64,000 bases of DNA, from contig JBGVGI010000054.1 of NCBI GenBank assembly GCA_045121595.1, positions 62,001-126,000 on the forward strand. The letters are read 5' to 3'. Positions 1-7,381 of this stretch are shown here, piece by piece; the stretch's first letter is position 1, and every line of letters begins with the position of its first letter. Origin of the DNA: Fumia sp045121595. GTDB lineage: Bacteria > Bacillota > Clostridia > Oscillospirales > Ruminococcaceae. Made by a program: the position numbers and the translations under genes. Below the pieces are notes generated by a model, which was not told the origin of the DNA, searched no databases, and saw only the letters and a list, made by a program, of their open reading frames with translations.

Positions 1-492
1 CCCGAGCATGATAAGAGCTATCGTCAACGTGGTGAAATGCGTGAAGAAATCGTTGTTTTACTTGCGGGCAGAGTTGCAGAAAAACTCGTACTTGACGATA
101 TTTCAACGGGCGCATCCAACGATATCGAACGTGCAACAAAGATTGCAAGAGGTATGGTAACCCGCTACGGCTTCAGTGAAAAGTTAGGTCCTATCGTTTA
201 TGGTCAGGATGAAAACGAAGTGTTCCTGGGACGTGATTTCAACAACACCAGAAACTATTCCGAAAACGTTGCCGCAGAAATTGACAGTGAAATCCGTGAG
301 ATTATCGATACAGGCTACCAGAAAGCTGAAGAAATTCTCAAAGAGCATATGGATAAGCTTCACGAGGTTTCTGCATATCTTGTTGAACACGAAAAAATTG
401 ATGCCGCTACTTTTGAAAAACTTATGAAGGGCGAACTTGAAAAACCCGAAGAAGTTGTGGAAGAAGTATCCGAAGAAACTGAAAATCAGTAA
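1..492 (+). CDS. ftsH: ATP-dependent zinc metalloprotease FtsH, C-terminal part (5' end outside window)
   Basis: The last 163 codons of an open frame that runs in from the left edge. FtsH is a membrane-anchored AAA+ protease that degrades misfolded membrane proteins and some short-lived cytosolic proteins. The fragment covers the end of the M41 peptidase domain: the motif TGASNDIERAT, whose Asp is the third zinc ligand in the family, and the typical LAGRVAEKL and MVTRYGFSEKLGP segments. It ends in a helical region and a short acidic tail rich in Glu. The AAA domain and the HEXXH zinc site lie upstream of the window. A strong hairpin follows the stop codon directly. Identification is firm from these motifs. 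Confidence 0.95.
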   Translation, partial: PEHDKSYRQRGEMREEIVVLLAGRVAEKLVLDDISTGASNDIERATKIARGMVTRYGFSEKLGPIVYGQDENEVFLGRDFNNTRNYSENVAAEIDSEIREIIDTGYQKAEEILKEHMDKLHEVSAYLVEHEKIDAATFEKLMKGELEKPEEVVEEVSEETENQ

Positions 493-493
493 A

Positions 494-518
494 AAAAGGG
501 GGTCTTTGACCCCCTTTT
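494..518. terminator. Bidirectional terminator between ftsH and the amidase gene
   Basis: Stem of four A and five G against five C and four T around a 7-nt loop, with A and T runs on both sides. It lies between two convergent genes and contains the stop codon of the minus-strand one, so it can end transcription from both sides. Confidence 0.85.
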
Positions 519-1050
519 AACGCATATTGTTACGATGGAAAAATCTTACCCCGTCGATGTGGATAACACGAAGCCTGTAATAATTATAGGTGGATAACGG
601 ACGGCAGTTGGCGTTCATATCGTGGGCAGCAACACGGACGTTATCGGGAGTTTTTTCACCTCGTATCGAAGTGATGATTGCCGAATGCCCGAATTCCTCG
701 TCGTTTAAATCAAGCTGTACGATATCTCCGATTTCAGCTTCGGTGAGAGGCACTTCTCTGCCGTAGGGCCCTGGGCCTTTGTTGGTGGTAAGAAAGTTGT
801 AAAGGTATACAACACCCGTCCAGGCGGGGGCGCGGTCGTTGATATCAACGTAGTACCATCCGTAAGTCGGGGTGAAATTCATAACTCCGTTTGCGGCGTA
901 AAGCGCCTGGGAAACGAAGTTTGTGCAGTCACCGCCTATACTGTCAAAGGAATAGTAATTGGGGTTTCTGCGATAAGCCCAGTAATCGGCATAGGAGACA
1001 GCGGTATCGCGGTAGTAAGGGACTTCTATAAGATCGTATTCTGTCGGCAT
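517..1050 (-). CDS. Putative amidase-domain protein (Amidase_6-like cysteine peptidase fold)
   Basis: 177 residues. The segment GGDCTNFVSQALYAA (Cys42) and the later FGHSAII (His122) match the Cys/His pair of the Amidase_6 family, a papain-like group of putative peptidoglycan or peptide amidases often found in Clostridia. The start at 1050 is preferred over the upstream ATG at 1083 because AGAGGT lies at ribosome-binding distance before it. No signal peptide or membrane segment is visible, unlike many family members fused to a secretion signal, so its location is uncertain. It is convergent with ftsH and shares its terminator. Family assignment rests on motif recognition; the substrate is unknown. 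Confidence 0.7.
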   Translation of the reverse strand: MPTEYDLIEVPYYRDTAVSYADYWAYRRNPNYYSFDSIGGDCTNFVSQALYAANGVMNFTPTYGWYYVDINDRAPAWTGVVYLYNFLTTNKGPGPYGREVPLTEAEIGDIVQLDLNDEEFGHSAIITSIRGEKTPDNVRVAAHDMNANCRPLSTYNYYRLRVIHIDGVRFFHRNNMR

Positions 1051-1112
1051 ATAATGACCTCTTTTCAAAATTATATACTTCATCTTATGCCATAAAAAAG
1101 GAAAGTGTTTTT

Positions 1113-1520
1113 ATGAGAAAGTTAATCGAAAAGAACAGAGAAGTGATAATGTATCTTGTTTTCGGCGTTCTGACAACAGCGGTAAACTATATATCTTATC
1201 TTTTACTGGCACCGTTTTTTGTAAAAACGGTAATACCTACCATTATTGCCTGGATTTTGTCGGTGATTTTTGCTTACGTTACAAACAGGATTTTCGTTTT
1301 CTGCTCCAAGGCAAAAGGCAAAGAAATCATAAGGGAAATCGTAGCTTTTTTTGGTGCAAGAATTTTTTCGGGAGTACTCGACGTTATAGTTATGTGGCTT
1401 TTTGCGGATACACTTTGCTTTAACGATAAGCTTATAAAAATACTTTCAAACGTAATTGTTATCGTTTTAAATTATATTGCAGGAAAATGGTTTGTTTTCA
1501 GAAAGAAGGATGAAAAATGA
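1113..1520 (+). CDS. GtrA-family membrane protein
   Basis: 135 residues with four predicted membrane segments and the GtrA-like beginning (YLVFGVLTTAVNYISY). GtrA-type proteins are small four-helix membrane proteins thought to flip or present lipid-linked sugars for cell-surface polysaccharide or teichoic acid decoration. The last codons overlap the start of the NUDIX gene by 4 nt (ATGA), so the two are translationally coupled. No glycosyltransferase partner lies next to it here, so the pathway it serves cannot be read from context. Confidence 0.8.
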   Translation: MRKLIEKNREVIMYLVFGVLTTAVNYISYLLLAPFFVKTVIPTIIAWILSVIFAYVTNRIFVFCSKAKGKEIIREIVAFFGARIFSGVLDVIVMWLFADTLCFNDKLIKILSNVIVIVLNYIAGKWFVFRKKDEK

Positions 1521-2059
1521 TTGAAACAAAGCTTAGTTCGGAATTTATTTTTGACGGAGTAGTAGTAAAGCTTTATAAAGATACCGTAGAGCTTCCAAAC
1601 GGCAAAGAAGCTACGAGGGAAGTTATACGCCATCAGGGTGCTGCTTGTGTTGTGGCACTCACCGATGACAGCAAAGTAATTGTTGTAAAGCAGTTTCGGT
1701 ATCCTTTTGACAAACCTCTTATAGAAATTCCTGCAGGTAAGCTTGACCCGGGTGAACAGGGGCACGAGTGCGCTTTGAGGGAACTTAAAGAAGAAGCAGG
1801 TGTTATTCCCGAGAGAATCGTTTATATCGGGGACTTTTATCCTACCCCCGCTTACTGTGACGAAGTTATCCATATGTATATGGCAACGGGACTTAAATAC
1901 GTAGAGCAGGATTTAGATGACGATGAGTTTTTAGAGGTAATTCATATGCCTTACAACGACCTTAAAAAAGCTATTTTTATGGGTGAAGTCTGTGATGGTA
2001 AAACTCAGGCGGCGTTTTTAAAGGCAGATTACATTTTGCATAACATCAAAAAGAAATAG
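1517..2059 (+). CDS. NUDIX hydrolase, ADP-ribose pyrophosphatase type
   Basis: 180 residues. A complete Nudix box runs from Gly74 to Val96 (G-x5-E-x7-REL-KEEAG-V), which binds the catalytic metal. The lead-in (AACVVALTDDSKVIVVKQFRY) and length are typical of ADP-ribose/nucleoside diphosphate-sugar pyrophosphatases such as NudF. The likely role is clearing ADP-ribose and related compounds in the cytosol. It starts inside the end of the GtrA gene and is followed after 10 nt by the QueG-like gene, so the three form one transcript. Substrate preference is inferred from the family. Confidence 0.88.
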   Translation: MIETKLSSEFIFDGVVVKLYKDTVELPNGKEATREVIRHQGAACVVALTDDSKVIVVKQFRYPFDKPLIEIPAGKLDPGEQGHECALRELKEEAGVIPERIVYIGDFYPTPAYCDEVIHMYMATGLKYVEQDLDDDEFLEVIHMPYNDLKKAIFMGEVCDGKTQAAFLKADYILHNIKKK

Positions 2060-2069
2060 AGGAATTTTT

Positions 2070-2867
2070 ATGGAGAAAATCCGTGCTGTTTTTGAAAAAA
2101 CGGGCATTACCGAAGTAGGGGCTGTGAGTTTTGAAAGCGTGTTGCCACTTCTTGAATGCCGTGCAAAATCAAGGATCCCTGAAAATGCAAAAACAGTAAT
2201 AGTTGCCCTTTTTCCGTATTATATCGGTGAATTTGAGAAAAGAAACTTCTCCCGTTATGCCATTGTTACCGATTATCATAACGTAGCGGGGGAGAAACTC
2301 CGTAAAATCTGTGAGGAGCTTTCCAAAAAGTACCCTTTTTCTTTTGTGCCGTTTGTCGATAACTCGCCTGTAAGAGAAGTTGATGCGGCGGTAAGGGCAG
2401 GGCTTGGTATACTCGGTGAAAACAGTCTTCTTATAAACCCCGAATATGGTTCTTATGTTTTTATCGGTACGATAGTTACCGATATGGAGCTTGATTTTAA
2501 GGAATATCCTGTGATAAAGTGTATCGGTTGCGGTGAGTGTAAAAAGGCTTGTCCGTCTAAGTGCATTGACGACGGCAAGGTGGATAAAACGATTTGCCTT
2601 TCGGATATAACCCAGAAAAAAGGAGAACTTACGGATGAAGAAAATTCGCTTGTTAAAAAAGGAAAATTTCTGTGGGGTTGTGATATCTGTCAGGAAGTTT
2701 GCCCCATGCAGACAAATAAAAAAACTCCCATAAAGGAGTTTTATACTGATAATAAAGCTTTCCTTGAGCTTTCCGATTTGACAAAAGAAGCGATAAAAGA
2801 CAAAGCCTATTCCTTCCGTGGCGAGAAGCCACTTGTGAGGAATTATGAGTTAATTTATAAAAAATAA
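2070..2867 (+). CDS. 4Fe-4S double-cluster protein related to epoxyqueuosine reductase QueG
   Basis: 265 residues. Two ferredoxin-type Cys sets are visible: C151/C154/C157/C161 (CIGCGECKKAC) and C204/C207/C211 (CDICQEVCP). The upstream block VDNSPVREVDAAVRAGLG followed by GENSLLIN matches the cobalamin-binding, catalytic part of QueG, including the Asp before NSP. QueG reduces epoxyqueuosine to queuosine in tRNA wobble position 34. The protein is clearly shorter than E. coli-type QueG and lacks the C-terminal HEAT-repeat domain that contacts tRNA. Short forms are common in Clostridia, so the enzyme name fits but the exact substrate is inferred. It is the last gene before a terminator. Confidence 0.75.
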   Translation: MEKIRAVFEKTGITEVGAVSFESVLPLLECRAKSRIPENAKTVIVALFPYYIGEFEKRNFSRYAIVTDYHNVAGEKLRKICEELSKKYPFSFVPFVDNSPVREVDAAVRAGLGILGENSLLINPEYGSYVFIGTIVTDMELDFKEYPVIKCIGCGECKKACPSKCIDDGKVDKTICLSDITQKKGELTDEENSLVKKGKFLWGCDICQEVCPMQTNKKTPIKEFYTDNKAFLELSDLTKEAIKDKAYSFRGEKPLVRNYELIYKK

Positions 2868-2893
2868 CCCACTATCTAATGATAGTGGGTTTT
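2866..2893 (+). terminator. Terminator after the QueG-like gene
   Basis: Perfect 9-bp stem CCCACTATC / GATAGTGGG with loop TAAT, followed by TTTT. It separates the plus-strand run from the convergent minus-strand Cys-rich gene. Confidence 0.85.
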
Positions 2894-2896
2894 GTG

Positions 2897-3106
2897 TTAT
2901 GGTTTAACAGAAATCTTCAATTTGTATTCGGGGCAGGAGTCAATACTCTGCGTTTCGATACCTTTTTTTAGGCATCTTCGTTGTACCTTTGGGTTAATTT
3001 CCCATAAAAAATTATCAATTGAACTTGGGAAAATACACCTGTTTAAAGGGTCGTGCCAATAATTGCAAAAAGCACAATGTTTACATTTTTTGATGTTTAC
3101 TGTCAT
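2897..3106 (-). CDS. Small Cys-rich protein, probable zinc-binding, unknown function
   Basis: 69 residues with Cys at 8, 11, 14, 24, 45 and 58 and a His at 18. The N-terminal C-x2-C-x2-C cluster suggests a bound metal, probably zinc. I do not recognise the family. The start at 3106 is chosen because GGAGAG sits 5 nt before it; a longer frame upstream would run through the promoter. The gene has an unusually clean SigA promoter with two palindromic operator-like sites (3121-3168), so it is very likely tightly repressed. The nearby XRE-type gene, transcribed away from it, is a candidate regulator but not a proven one. Confidence 0.65.
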   Translation of the reverse strand: MTVNIKKCKHCAFCNYWHDPLNRCIFPSSIDNFLWEINPKVQRRCLKKGIETQSIDSCPEYKLKISVKP

Positions 3107-3120
3107 ATCTTCTCTCCTCG

Positions 3121-3143
3121 AATAATTCCGTAATAGAATTATT
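3121..3143. promoter_or_regulatory. Second operator-like palindrome of the 3106 promoter
   Basis: AATAATTC and GAATTATT form perfect 8-bp arms around a 7-nt centre. The inner 17 nt (3124-3140) match the first operator at 14 of 17 positions. It lies just downstream of the -10 box on the minus strand, where a bound repressor would block initiation. Confidence 0.6.
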
Positions 3144-3146
3144 TTT

Positions 3147-3175
3147 ATTATAATTCCGTTACGGAATTTTGTCAA
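3147..3175 (-). promoter_or_regulatory. Consensus SigA promoter of the Cys-rich gene
   Basis: Read on the minus strand: TTGACA at 3175-3170, a 17-nt spacer, and TATAAT at 3152-3147, i.e. a full match to both consensus hexamers. The spacer is almost entirely occupied by the palindrome at 3152-3168. Confidence 0.85.
3152..3168. promoter_or_regulatory. Palindromic operator inside the promoter spacer
   Basis: AATTCCGT-T-ACGGAATT: perfect 8-bp arms around one centre base. It occupies the spacer between the -35 and -10 boxes of the minus-strand promoter, a typical repressor position. The symmetric form suggests a dimeric helix-turn-helix protein. The regulator is not identified. Confidence 0.75.
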
Positions 3176-3255
3176 TGCGTTTTGTATATATAATTTACCA
3201 TATGAGAAAACTTTTTCTTAAATGGTTGAATTATATTACTAAAGGATTGAAAAAT

Positions 3256-3495
3256 ATGAAATTACGAAAACGTGAATATGGCGACTGCAATATGGTAGGA
3301 AAAAACATCGAGAGATTACGTAAGGAAAAGGGAATAAAGCAAAAAGATTTTATTTCGAGAATGCAACTCATGGGCTTTGATATTAATCCGACGAGTTATT
3401 CAAAGCTTGAAGGACAGATACGAATGGCAACAGACAAGGAAGTCTATGCCATAGCAAAAATATTAGAAGTTTCAATTGATTCGTTGTTCAATTAA
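3256..3495 (+). CDS. Small XRE-family helix-turn-helix regulator
   Basis: 79 residues. From about residue 14 it reads as a single Cro/C1-type HTH domain (VGKNIERLRKEKGIKQKDF ... SYSKLEG ... AIAKILEVSIDSLFN); there is no sensor domain. The start at 3256 follows AAAGGA with 9 nt spacing; earlier in-frame ATGs at 3169 onward have no ribosome binding site and lie in the operator region. It is divergent from the Cys-rich gene, with the palindromic operators between them, so it may regulate that gene or itself. Transcription probably ends at the hairpins directly after the stop codon. Confidence 0.75.
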   Translation: MKLRKREYGDCNMVGKNIERLRKEKGIKQKDFISRMQLMGFDINPTSYSKLEGQIRMATDKEVYAIAKILEVSIDSLFN

Positions 3496-3498
3496 AAA

Positions 3499-3551
3499 GG
3501 CTCCCCTGTGTAAGGGGAGCTGTCTTTTTATAAAAAGACTGAGGGGTTGTT
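3499..3551 (+). repeat. Two-hairpin intergenic repeat, copy 1
   Basis: A GC-rich hairpin (CTCCCCT-gtgta-AGGGGAG), then a second perfect hairpin (GTCTTTTT-AT-AAAAAGAC), then the tail TGAGGGGTTGTT. The same layout occurs at 3562-3612 (opposite strand) and 36506-36554. The first hairpin may also end transcription of the XRE gene. It resembles short non-coding REP/MITE-like elements. Confidence 0.65.
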
Positions 3552-3561
3552 ATTAAAAGGG

Positions 3562-3612
3562 AACAATCCCTCCACCGCTAAAGCGGTCCCCCTCCCTTTG
3601 CACAAGGGAGGC
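3562..3612 (-). repeat. Two-hairpin intergenic repeat, copy 2 (inverted)
   Basis: Read on the minus strand: GCCTCCCTT-gtgca-AAGGGAGG, then GGGACCGC-ttta-GCGGT, then the tail GGAGGGATTGTT. Same architecture as copy 1, placed head-to-head with it, and closer in sequence to copy 3 at 36506 (shared GGGACCGC and GCGGTGGA). Confidence 0.7.
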
Positions 3613-3615
3613 AAT

Positions 3616-3648
3616 AAAAACCCCGTCGGGGAATTTCCGACGGGGTTT
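3616..3648 (-). terminator. Terminator of the ilvBNC operon
   Basis: Stem AAACCCCGTCGG / CCGACGGGGTTT, followed by a T-rich run on the minus strand (TTTTTA). It lies 10 nt after the ilvC stop codon. Confidence 0.85.
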
Positions 3649-3657
3649 AGTTTTAAA

Positions 3658-4677
3658 TTAGTTGTTGATGAGTTTGTCGCTTTCGTCGTTCCAGCTGTAA
3701 AGCTTTCTGATTTCTTCGCCGACTTTCTCAGCAGGATGTTCTGTACCGAGTTTTCTGAGCATCTTGAAGTGAGCCTGACCTGTTGTTTCGGACATATCGA
3801 GGAGGAAGTCTTTTGCAAAGCTGCCGTCCTGAATGTCGGAAAGAACTTTCTTCATAGCTTTCTTTGTTTCTTCAGTGATGATCTTGGGACCTGTGATGTA
3901 GTCACCGTATTCTGCAGTATTGGAAATGGAGTAACGCATACCTGCAAAACCGGACTGGTAGATAAGGTCAACGATAAGTTTCATTTCGTGGATACATTCA
4001 AAGTAAGCGTTTCTGGGGTCGTAACCTGCTTCAGTCAAAGTTTCAAAACCTGCCTGCATCAAAGCAACAACACCACCGCAGAGAACAGCCTGTTCACCGA
4101 AGAGGTCAGTTTCTGTTTCTGTACGGAAAGTAGTTTCGAGTACACCTGCTCTTGCGCCACCGATACCTGCAGCATAAGCGAGAGCAAGGTCCTGAGCTTT
4201 ACCTGTAGCATCCTGATGAACAGCGATAAGACAAGGTACGCCTTTGCCTTCCTGATATTCGCTTCTTACTGTATGGCCGGGGCCTTTGGGAGCGATCATT
4301 GTAACGTCAACGTTTTTGGGAGCGTTGATAAGACCGTAGTGGATGTTGAAACCGTGAGCGAACATAAGCATATTGCCTTCTTCGAGGTTGGGTTCGATAT
4401 CCTCTTTGTAAAGTTTAGCCTGTTTTTCATCGTTGATAAGAATCATGATGATGTCAGCTTTTTTTGCAGCTTCAGCAGCAGTGTAAACTGTCATACCCTG
4501 AGCTTCAGCTTTTTTCCAGGATTTGGAGCCTTCGTAAAGACCGATAATTACGTTTACTCCGCTTTCATGCAAGTTAAGAGCATGTGCATGACCCTGGCTT
4601 CCGTAACCGATAATTGCTACTGTTTTACCTTTGAGCAAGTCGAGGTTACAATCCTGTGCGTAAAAAATCTTTGCCAT
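3658..4677 (-). CDS. ilvC: Ketol-acid reductoisomerase
   Basis: 339 residues, normal for a class I enzyme. It converts acetolactate or acetohydroxybutyrate to dihydroxy acids using NAD(P)H, the second common step of valine, leucine and isoleucine synthesis. The Rossmann motif GYGSQG (residues 24-29) leads into HAHALNL, and the C-terminal knotted domain with TETDLFGEQ is present. The start at 4677 has AAGGAGGA in front; the ATG 27 nt upstream does not. It is the last gene of ilvB-ilvN-ilvC and is closed by a strong terminator. Confidence 0.97.
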   Translation of the reverse strand: MAKIFYAQDCNLDLLKGKTVAIIGYGSQGHAHALNLHESGVNVIIGLYEGSKSWKKAEAQGMTVYTAAEAAKKADIIMILINDEKQAKLYKEDIEPNLEEGNMLMFAHGFNIHYGLINAPKNVDVTMIAPKGPGHTVRSEYQEGKGVPCLIAVHQDATGKAQDLALAYAAGIGGARAGVLETTFRTETETDLFGEQAVLCGGVVALMQAGFETLTEAGYDPRNAYFECIHEMKLIVDLIYQSGFAGMRYSISNTAEYGDYITGPKIITEETKKAMKKVLSDIQDGSFAKDFLLDMSETTGQAHFKMLRKLGTEHPAEKVGEEIRKLYSWNDESDKLINN

Positions 4678-4706
4678 TTTTATTTCCTCCTTAAATTTAA
4701 GCAAAA

Positions 4707-5201
4707 TTAATCTATCGTCAGTTGCTCATTGCCTTTTTCAAGAGCAATGGTTCCCGTTCGAATCACTTCTTTTAAGCCGTAAGGACGGCAGAGTTCCAAA
4801 AGATTTTCGAGTCTGTCGGTACTGTCGCAGACTTCAAGTGTAATAGAGTTCCTTGTTATGTCTGCAATTTTTGCACCCGCTAAGTTTGCAAGTTCTGCAA
4901 TCTCGCCTCGAGTCTGGTTTGTGGAATTTACCTTGATGAGCATAAGCTCTCTGCTTATAATCTCATCGGGGGTGTGGTCTTTAAGCTTTATAACGTCAAT
5001 AAGTTTATTGAGCTGTTTGTTAATCTGCTCTACAACGTTTTCTTTATCGTCAACGACGATTGTAATGCATGAAACGTCGGGTTGAGCGGTAGTTCCTACC
5101 GCAAGGCTTTCGATGTTAAAACCGCGTCTTGCGAAAAGACCTGAAACTCTTGAAAGAACACCAGGATGGTTTTCAACTAAAACTGAAATAGTATGTTTCA
5201 T
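4707..5201 (-). CDS. ilvN: Acetolactate synthase, small regulatory subunit
   Basis: 164 residues. An N-terminal ACT domain (about 1-75: HTISVLVENHPGVLSRVSGL, RRGFNIESLAV) is followed by the C-terminal domain typical of IlvN/IlvH. It binds the catalytic subunit IlvB, activates it, and gives feedback control by valine in the family. It sits 12 nt after ilvB and 29 nt before ilvC in the same transcript, with AGGAGGG before the ATG. Confidence 0.95.
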   Translation of the reverse strand: MKHTISVLVENHPGVLSRVSGLFARRGFNIESLAVGTTAQPDVSCITIVVDDKENVVEQINKQLNKLIDVIKLKDHTPDEIISRELMLIKVNSTNQTRGEIAELANLAGAKIADITRNSITLEVCDSTDRLENLLELCRPYGLKEVIRTGTIALEKGNEQLTID

Positions 5202-5213
5202 CTTAAAGCCCTC

Positions 5214-6830
5214 CTACAGTGTAGATTCCAATGGGTCTACGGTTACTTCAAGCAAAAACGGACCCTTAGAGGACAAAAGCTCTTTGATACCAAGATCAAT
5301 ATCATCGTTTTTGCTGATGCGCATTGTGCTTATTCCGTAAGCCTCTGCGAGTTTTACAAAATCGGGACTTCCGTCAAGGAAAACTGCGGAAAGATTATTG
5401 TCATAATGCTTATACTGAAGCTCTCTTACCATTCCGAGACGGTTGTTGCACATAACGATGATTTTTACAGGTACGTCGTGCTGACAGAGTGTTGCAAGTT
5501 CCATAAATGACATCTGGAACGAACCGTCGCCACAGATAGCTATTACTTCGCGGTTTGGTTTTGCAAGTTTTGCGCCCATCGCTGCAGGTACGGAATAGCC
5601 CATTGTACCCATACCGCCTGAAGTCAAAAATCTTCCGTCGGGGAAAGCAAATCCGTTGGCAGACCAAATCTGATTCTGACCAACGTCGGCTACCAACACA
5701 CTCTTTTTAGGAGCTTTTTCGGAAAGCTTTTTAACAAAAAGCTTGGGATTTACCGAATTTTCACGGTCGGAATAATCGTATTCGGTTGAAGTGCGTACGC
5801 CGTTAAGCTCGTCCACCCATTTTTCACAGTCAACTGAGTCAAATTCCTCACAAAGCTGTTTTAAAATGAGCTTTACGTCGCCTACAACGGGAATAGTTGC
5901 TTCAACGTTCTTGCCGATTTCGGCAGGGTCTATATCAATATGTATAACGGTTTTTCTTTTTGAAATATTATTGGGGTTGGGAACCGAGCGGTCACCGATA
6001 CGGGTTCCCACGAGAATGAGCACATCGGAACGGGAAACGGCATAATTTGCTACCTTTACACCGTGCATACCTATCATACCGTAGTCAAGCGGATAATCAG
6101 ACGGAATTGCACTGATACCCATCATAGTGTGAACGATGGGAAGTCCTGTCTTTTCAGCGAAAGATAAAAGTTCTTTTTTGGCTCTTGCACCGAAGGCACC
6201 GCCACCAACACAGATAAGAGGACGTTTGGCGTTCATAACTGCATCTTTTGCTCGGCGTATCTGCCCGATATGTCCTTTTGTACTGGGTTTATAGGAACGG
6301 ATATGAACCTCTTTTGGATAAGAGAATTTTATAAGCGCTTTCTGAACGTCTACGGGAATATCGATAAGTACGGGACCCGGACGTCCTGAACCCGCTATAA
6401 AAAATGCTTCTTTAAATATACGGCCAATCTGTGTGGGGTCTTTCACGAGGTAGCTATGTTTGATAAAAGGCTCAACGGAACCTGTGATGTCAACTTCCTG
6501 GAAAACGTCACGTCCTAAAAGCTCGGACGAAACCTGACCCGTGATTATAACCATAGGGATGGAGTCCATATAGGCAGTGGAGATACCGGTGATAAGGTTT
6601 GTTGCACCGGGACCTGAAGTAACGACACAGACACCGGGTTTACCCGTCATACGAGCATAACCGTTTGCTGCGTGTCCTGCGTTCTGCTCAGTGCGGACGA
6701 GGATATGTCTTATATCTGATTTTGTAAGAGCATCAAAAAAAGGACAGATTGTAGCACCCGGGTAACCGAAGACGGTTTTGACACCTTCTTCTTCCAAGCA
6801 TCTGATAATTGCTTCGCTTACACTGATCAC
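5214..6830 (-). CDS. ilvB: Acetolactate synthase, large catalytic subunit
   Basis: 538 residues, thiamine-diphosphate enzyme that condenses two pyruvates, or pyruvate and 2-oxobutyrate, in the first step of branched-chain amino acid synthesis. It shows the catalytic Glu in RTEQNAGHAANGYA, the central FAD/Rossmann-like domain, and the ThDP-binding motif beginning GDGSFQMSFMEL and ending CNN. The start is GTG with AGGGAGGTG upstream. It heads ilvB-ilvN-ilvC and has its own promoter at 6876-6905. The leader is only about 40 nt, too short for a T-box. Confidence 0.96.
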   Translation of the reverse strand: MISVSEAIIRCLEEEGVKTVFGYPGATICPFFDALTKSDIRHILVRTEQNAGHAANGYARMTGKPGVCVVTSGPGATNLITGISTAYMDSIPMVIITGQVSSELLGRDVFQEVDITGSVEPFIKHSYLVKDPTQIGRIFKEAFFIAGSGRPGPVLIDIPVDVQKALIKFSYPKEVHIRSYKPSTKGHIGQIRRAKDAVMNAKRPLICVGGGAFGARAKKELLSFAEKTGLPIVHTMMGISAIPSDYPLDYGMIGMHGVKVANYAVSRSDVLILVGTRIGDRSVPNPNNISKRKTVIHIDIDPAEIGKNVEATIPVVGDVKLILKQLCEEFDSVDCEKWVDELNGVRTSTEYDYSDRENSVNPKLFVKKLSEKAPKKSVLVADVGQNQIWSANGFAFPDGRFLTSGGMGTMGYSVPAAMGAKLAKPNREVIAICGDGSFQMSFMELATLCQHDVPVKIIVMCNNRLGMVRELQYKHYDNNLSAVFLDGSPDFVKLAEAYGISTMRISKNDDIDLGIKELLSSKGPFLLEVTVDPLESTL

Positions 6831-6875
6831 TGCCAGAACACCTCCCTGAAAAAATGTAAAAGTTAATTACTATAC

Positions 6876-6905
6876 ATTATATCCCTATACAGGGGGTTTC
6901 GTCAA
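6876..6905 (-). promoter_or_regulatory. Promoter of ilvBNC
   Basis: Minus strand TTGACG, 18-nt spacer, TATAAT. The spacer carries a near-palindrome CCCTGTATAGGG (10 of 12 positions symmetric), which could be an operator. No T-box or leader peptide is seen downstream. Confidence 0.75.
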
Positions 6906-7230
6906 GAGAAAACACCGAAAAAATTGATTTAATTCGTTAAACTGTTAAAGTGAACAATTGGCAAAGCAATTTTTCTGCGTTAGTTGTGTTTTTTGCAAAA
7001 AAAGATTTTTTATCACCAAAAATCTGTAAAAATGAAAAAATCCAGTTTTGAATATGTTGAAAAAACCTCAAAAATAGCCTTGGAATGTTAAAAACTCTGT
7101 GGAAAAAGTGGAATATTCGCCTATTTTATGGGGGTTTTACCCTTAAATTGTGTTGAAATTTTTAACATAAGGAAAATTTTCAACAACGAAAAGTCTCACT
7201 TTTGAGCAAAAACAGTGTGAAAATCCGCTC
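6906..7230. other. AT-rich intergenic stretch with no gene recognised
   Basis: About 325 nt between the divergent ilvB and yceD promoters. It has many A and T runs, scattered TGTGGAAAA and TTTTCAACA words, and an imperfect inverted repeat near 7151-7184 (GTTGAAATTTTT against AAAATTTTCAAC). No open frame with a ribosome binding site, no RNA gene and no clear terminator are visible. Confidence 0.5.
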
Positions 7231-7259
7231 TTTACTTTTTTGTGAATATTTGCTATGAT
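7231..7259 (+). promoter_or_regulatory. Upstream promoter candidate for yceD-rpmF
   Basis: TTTACT, 17-nt spacer, TATGAT with an upstream TG (extended -10). It would be the first of two tandem promoters for the rpmF operon. Confidence 0.5.
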
Positions 7260-7323
7260 ATGTATGAAAAGGCTTTTTGTTTTTGAGAAAATGCAAAAAG
7301 TTTGCAAAATCAGGACAAAACTG

Positions 7324-7353
7324 TTGACAAATGGCTTTGTTTTGTAATATAAT
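7324..7353 (+). promoter_or_regulatory. Proximal promoter of yceD-rpmF
   Basis: TTGACA, 18-nt spacer, TATAAT, with the start codon about 22 nt after the likely transcription start. Confidence 0.8.
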
Positions 7354-7381
7354 TATCGTTGTGGCATTATGAGGTGTCGAA

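Noticed and set aside
3547..4710. Long plus-strand open frame (387 codons) opposite ilvC
   Set aside because: It is antisense to a well-supported ilvC, has Cys- and Phe-rich low-quality sequence, no ribosome binding site, and runs through a repeat and a terminator.
6906..7323. Possible replication origin (words like TGTGGAAAA and TTTTCAACA in AT-rich DNA)
   Set aside because: No good DnaA box TTATCCACA clusters, and none of dnaA, dnaN, rpmH or gyrB nearby.
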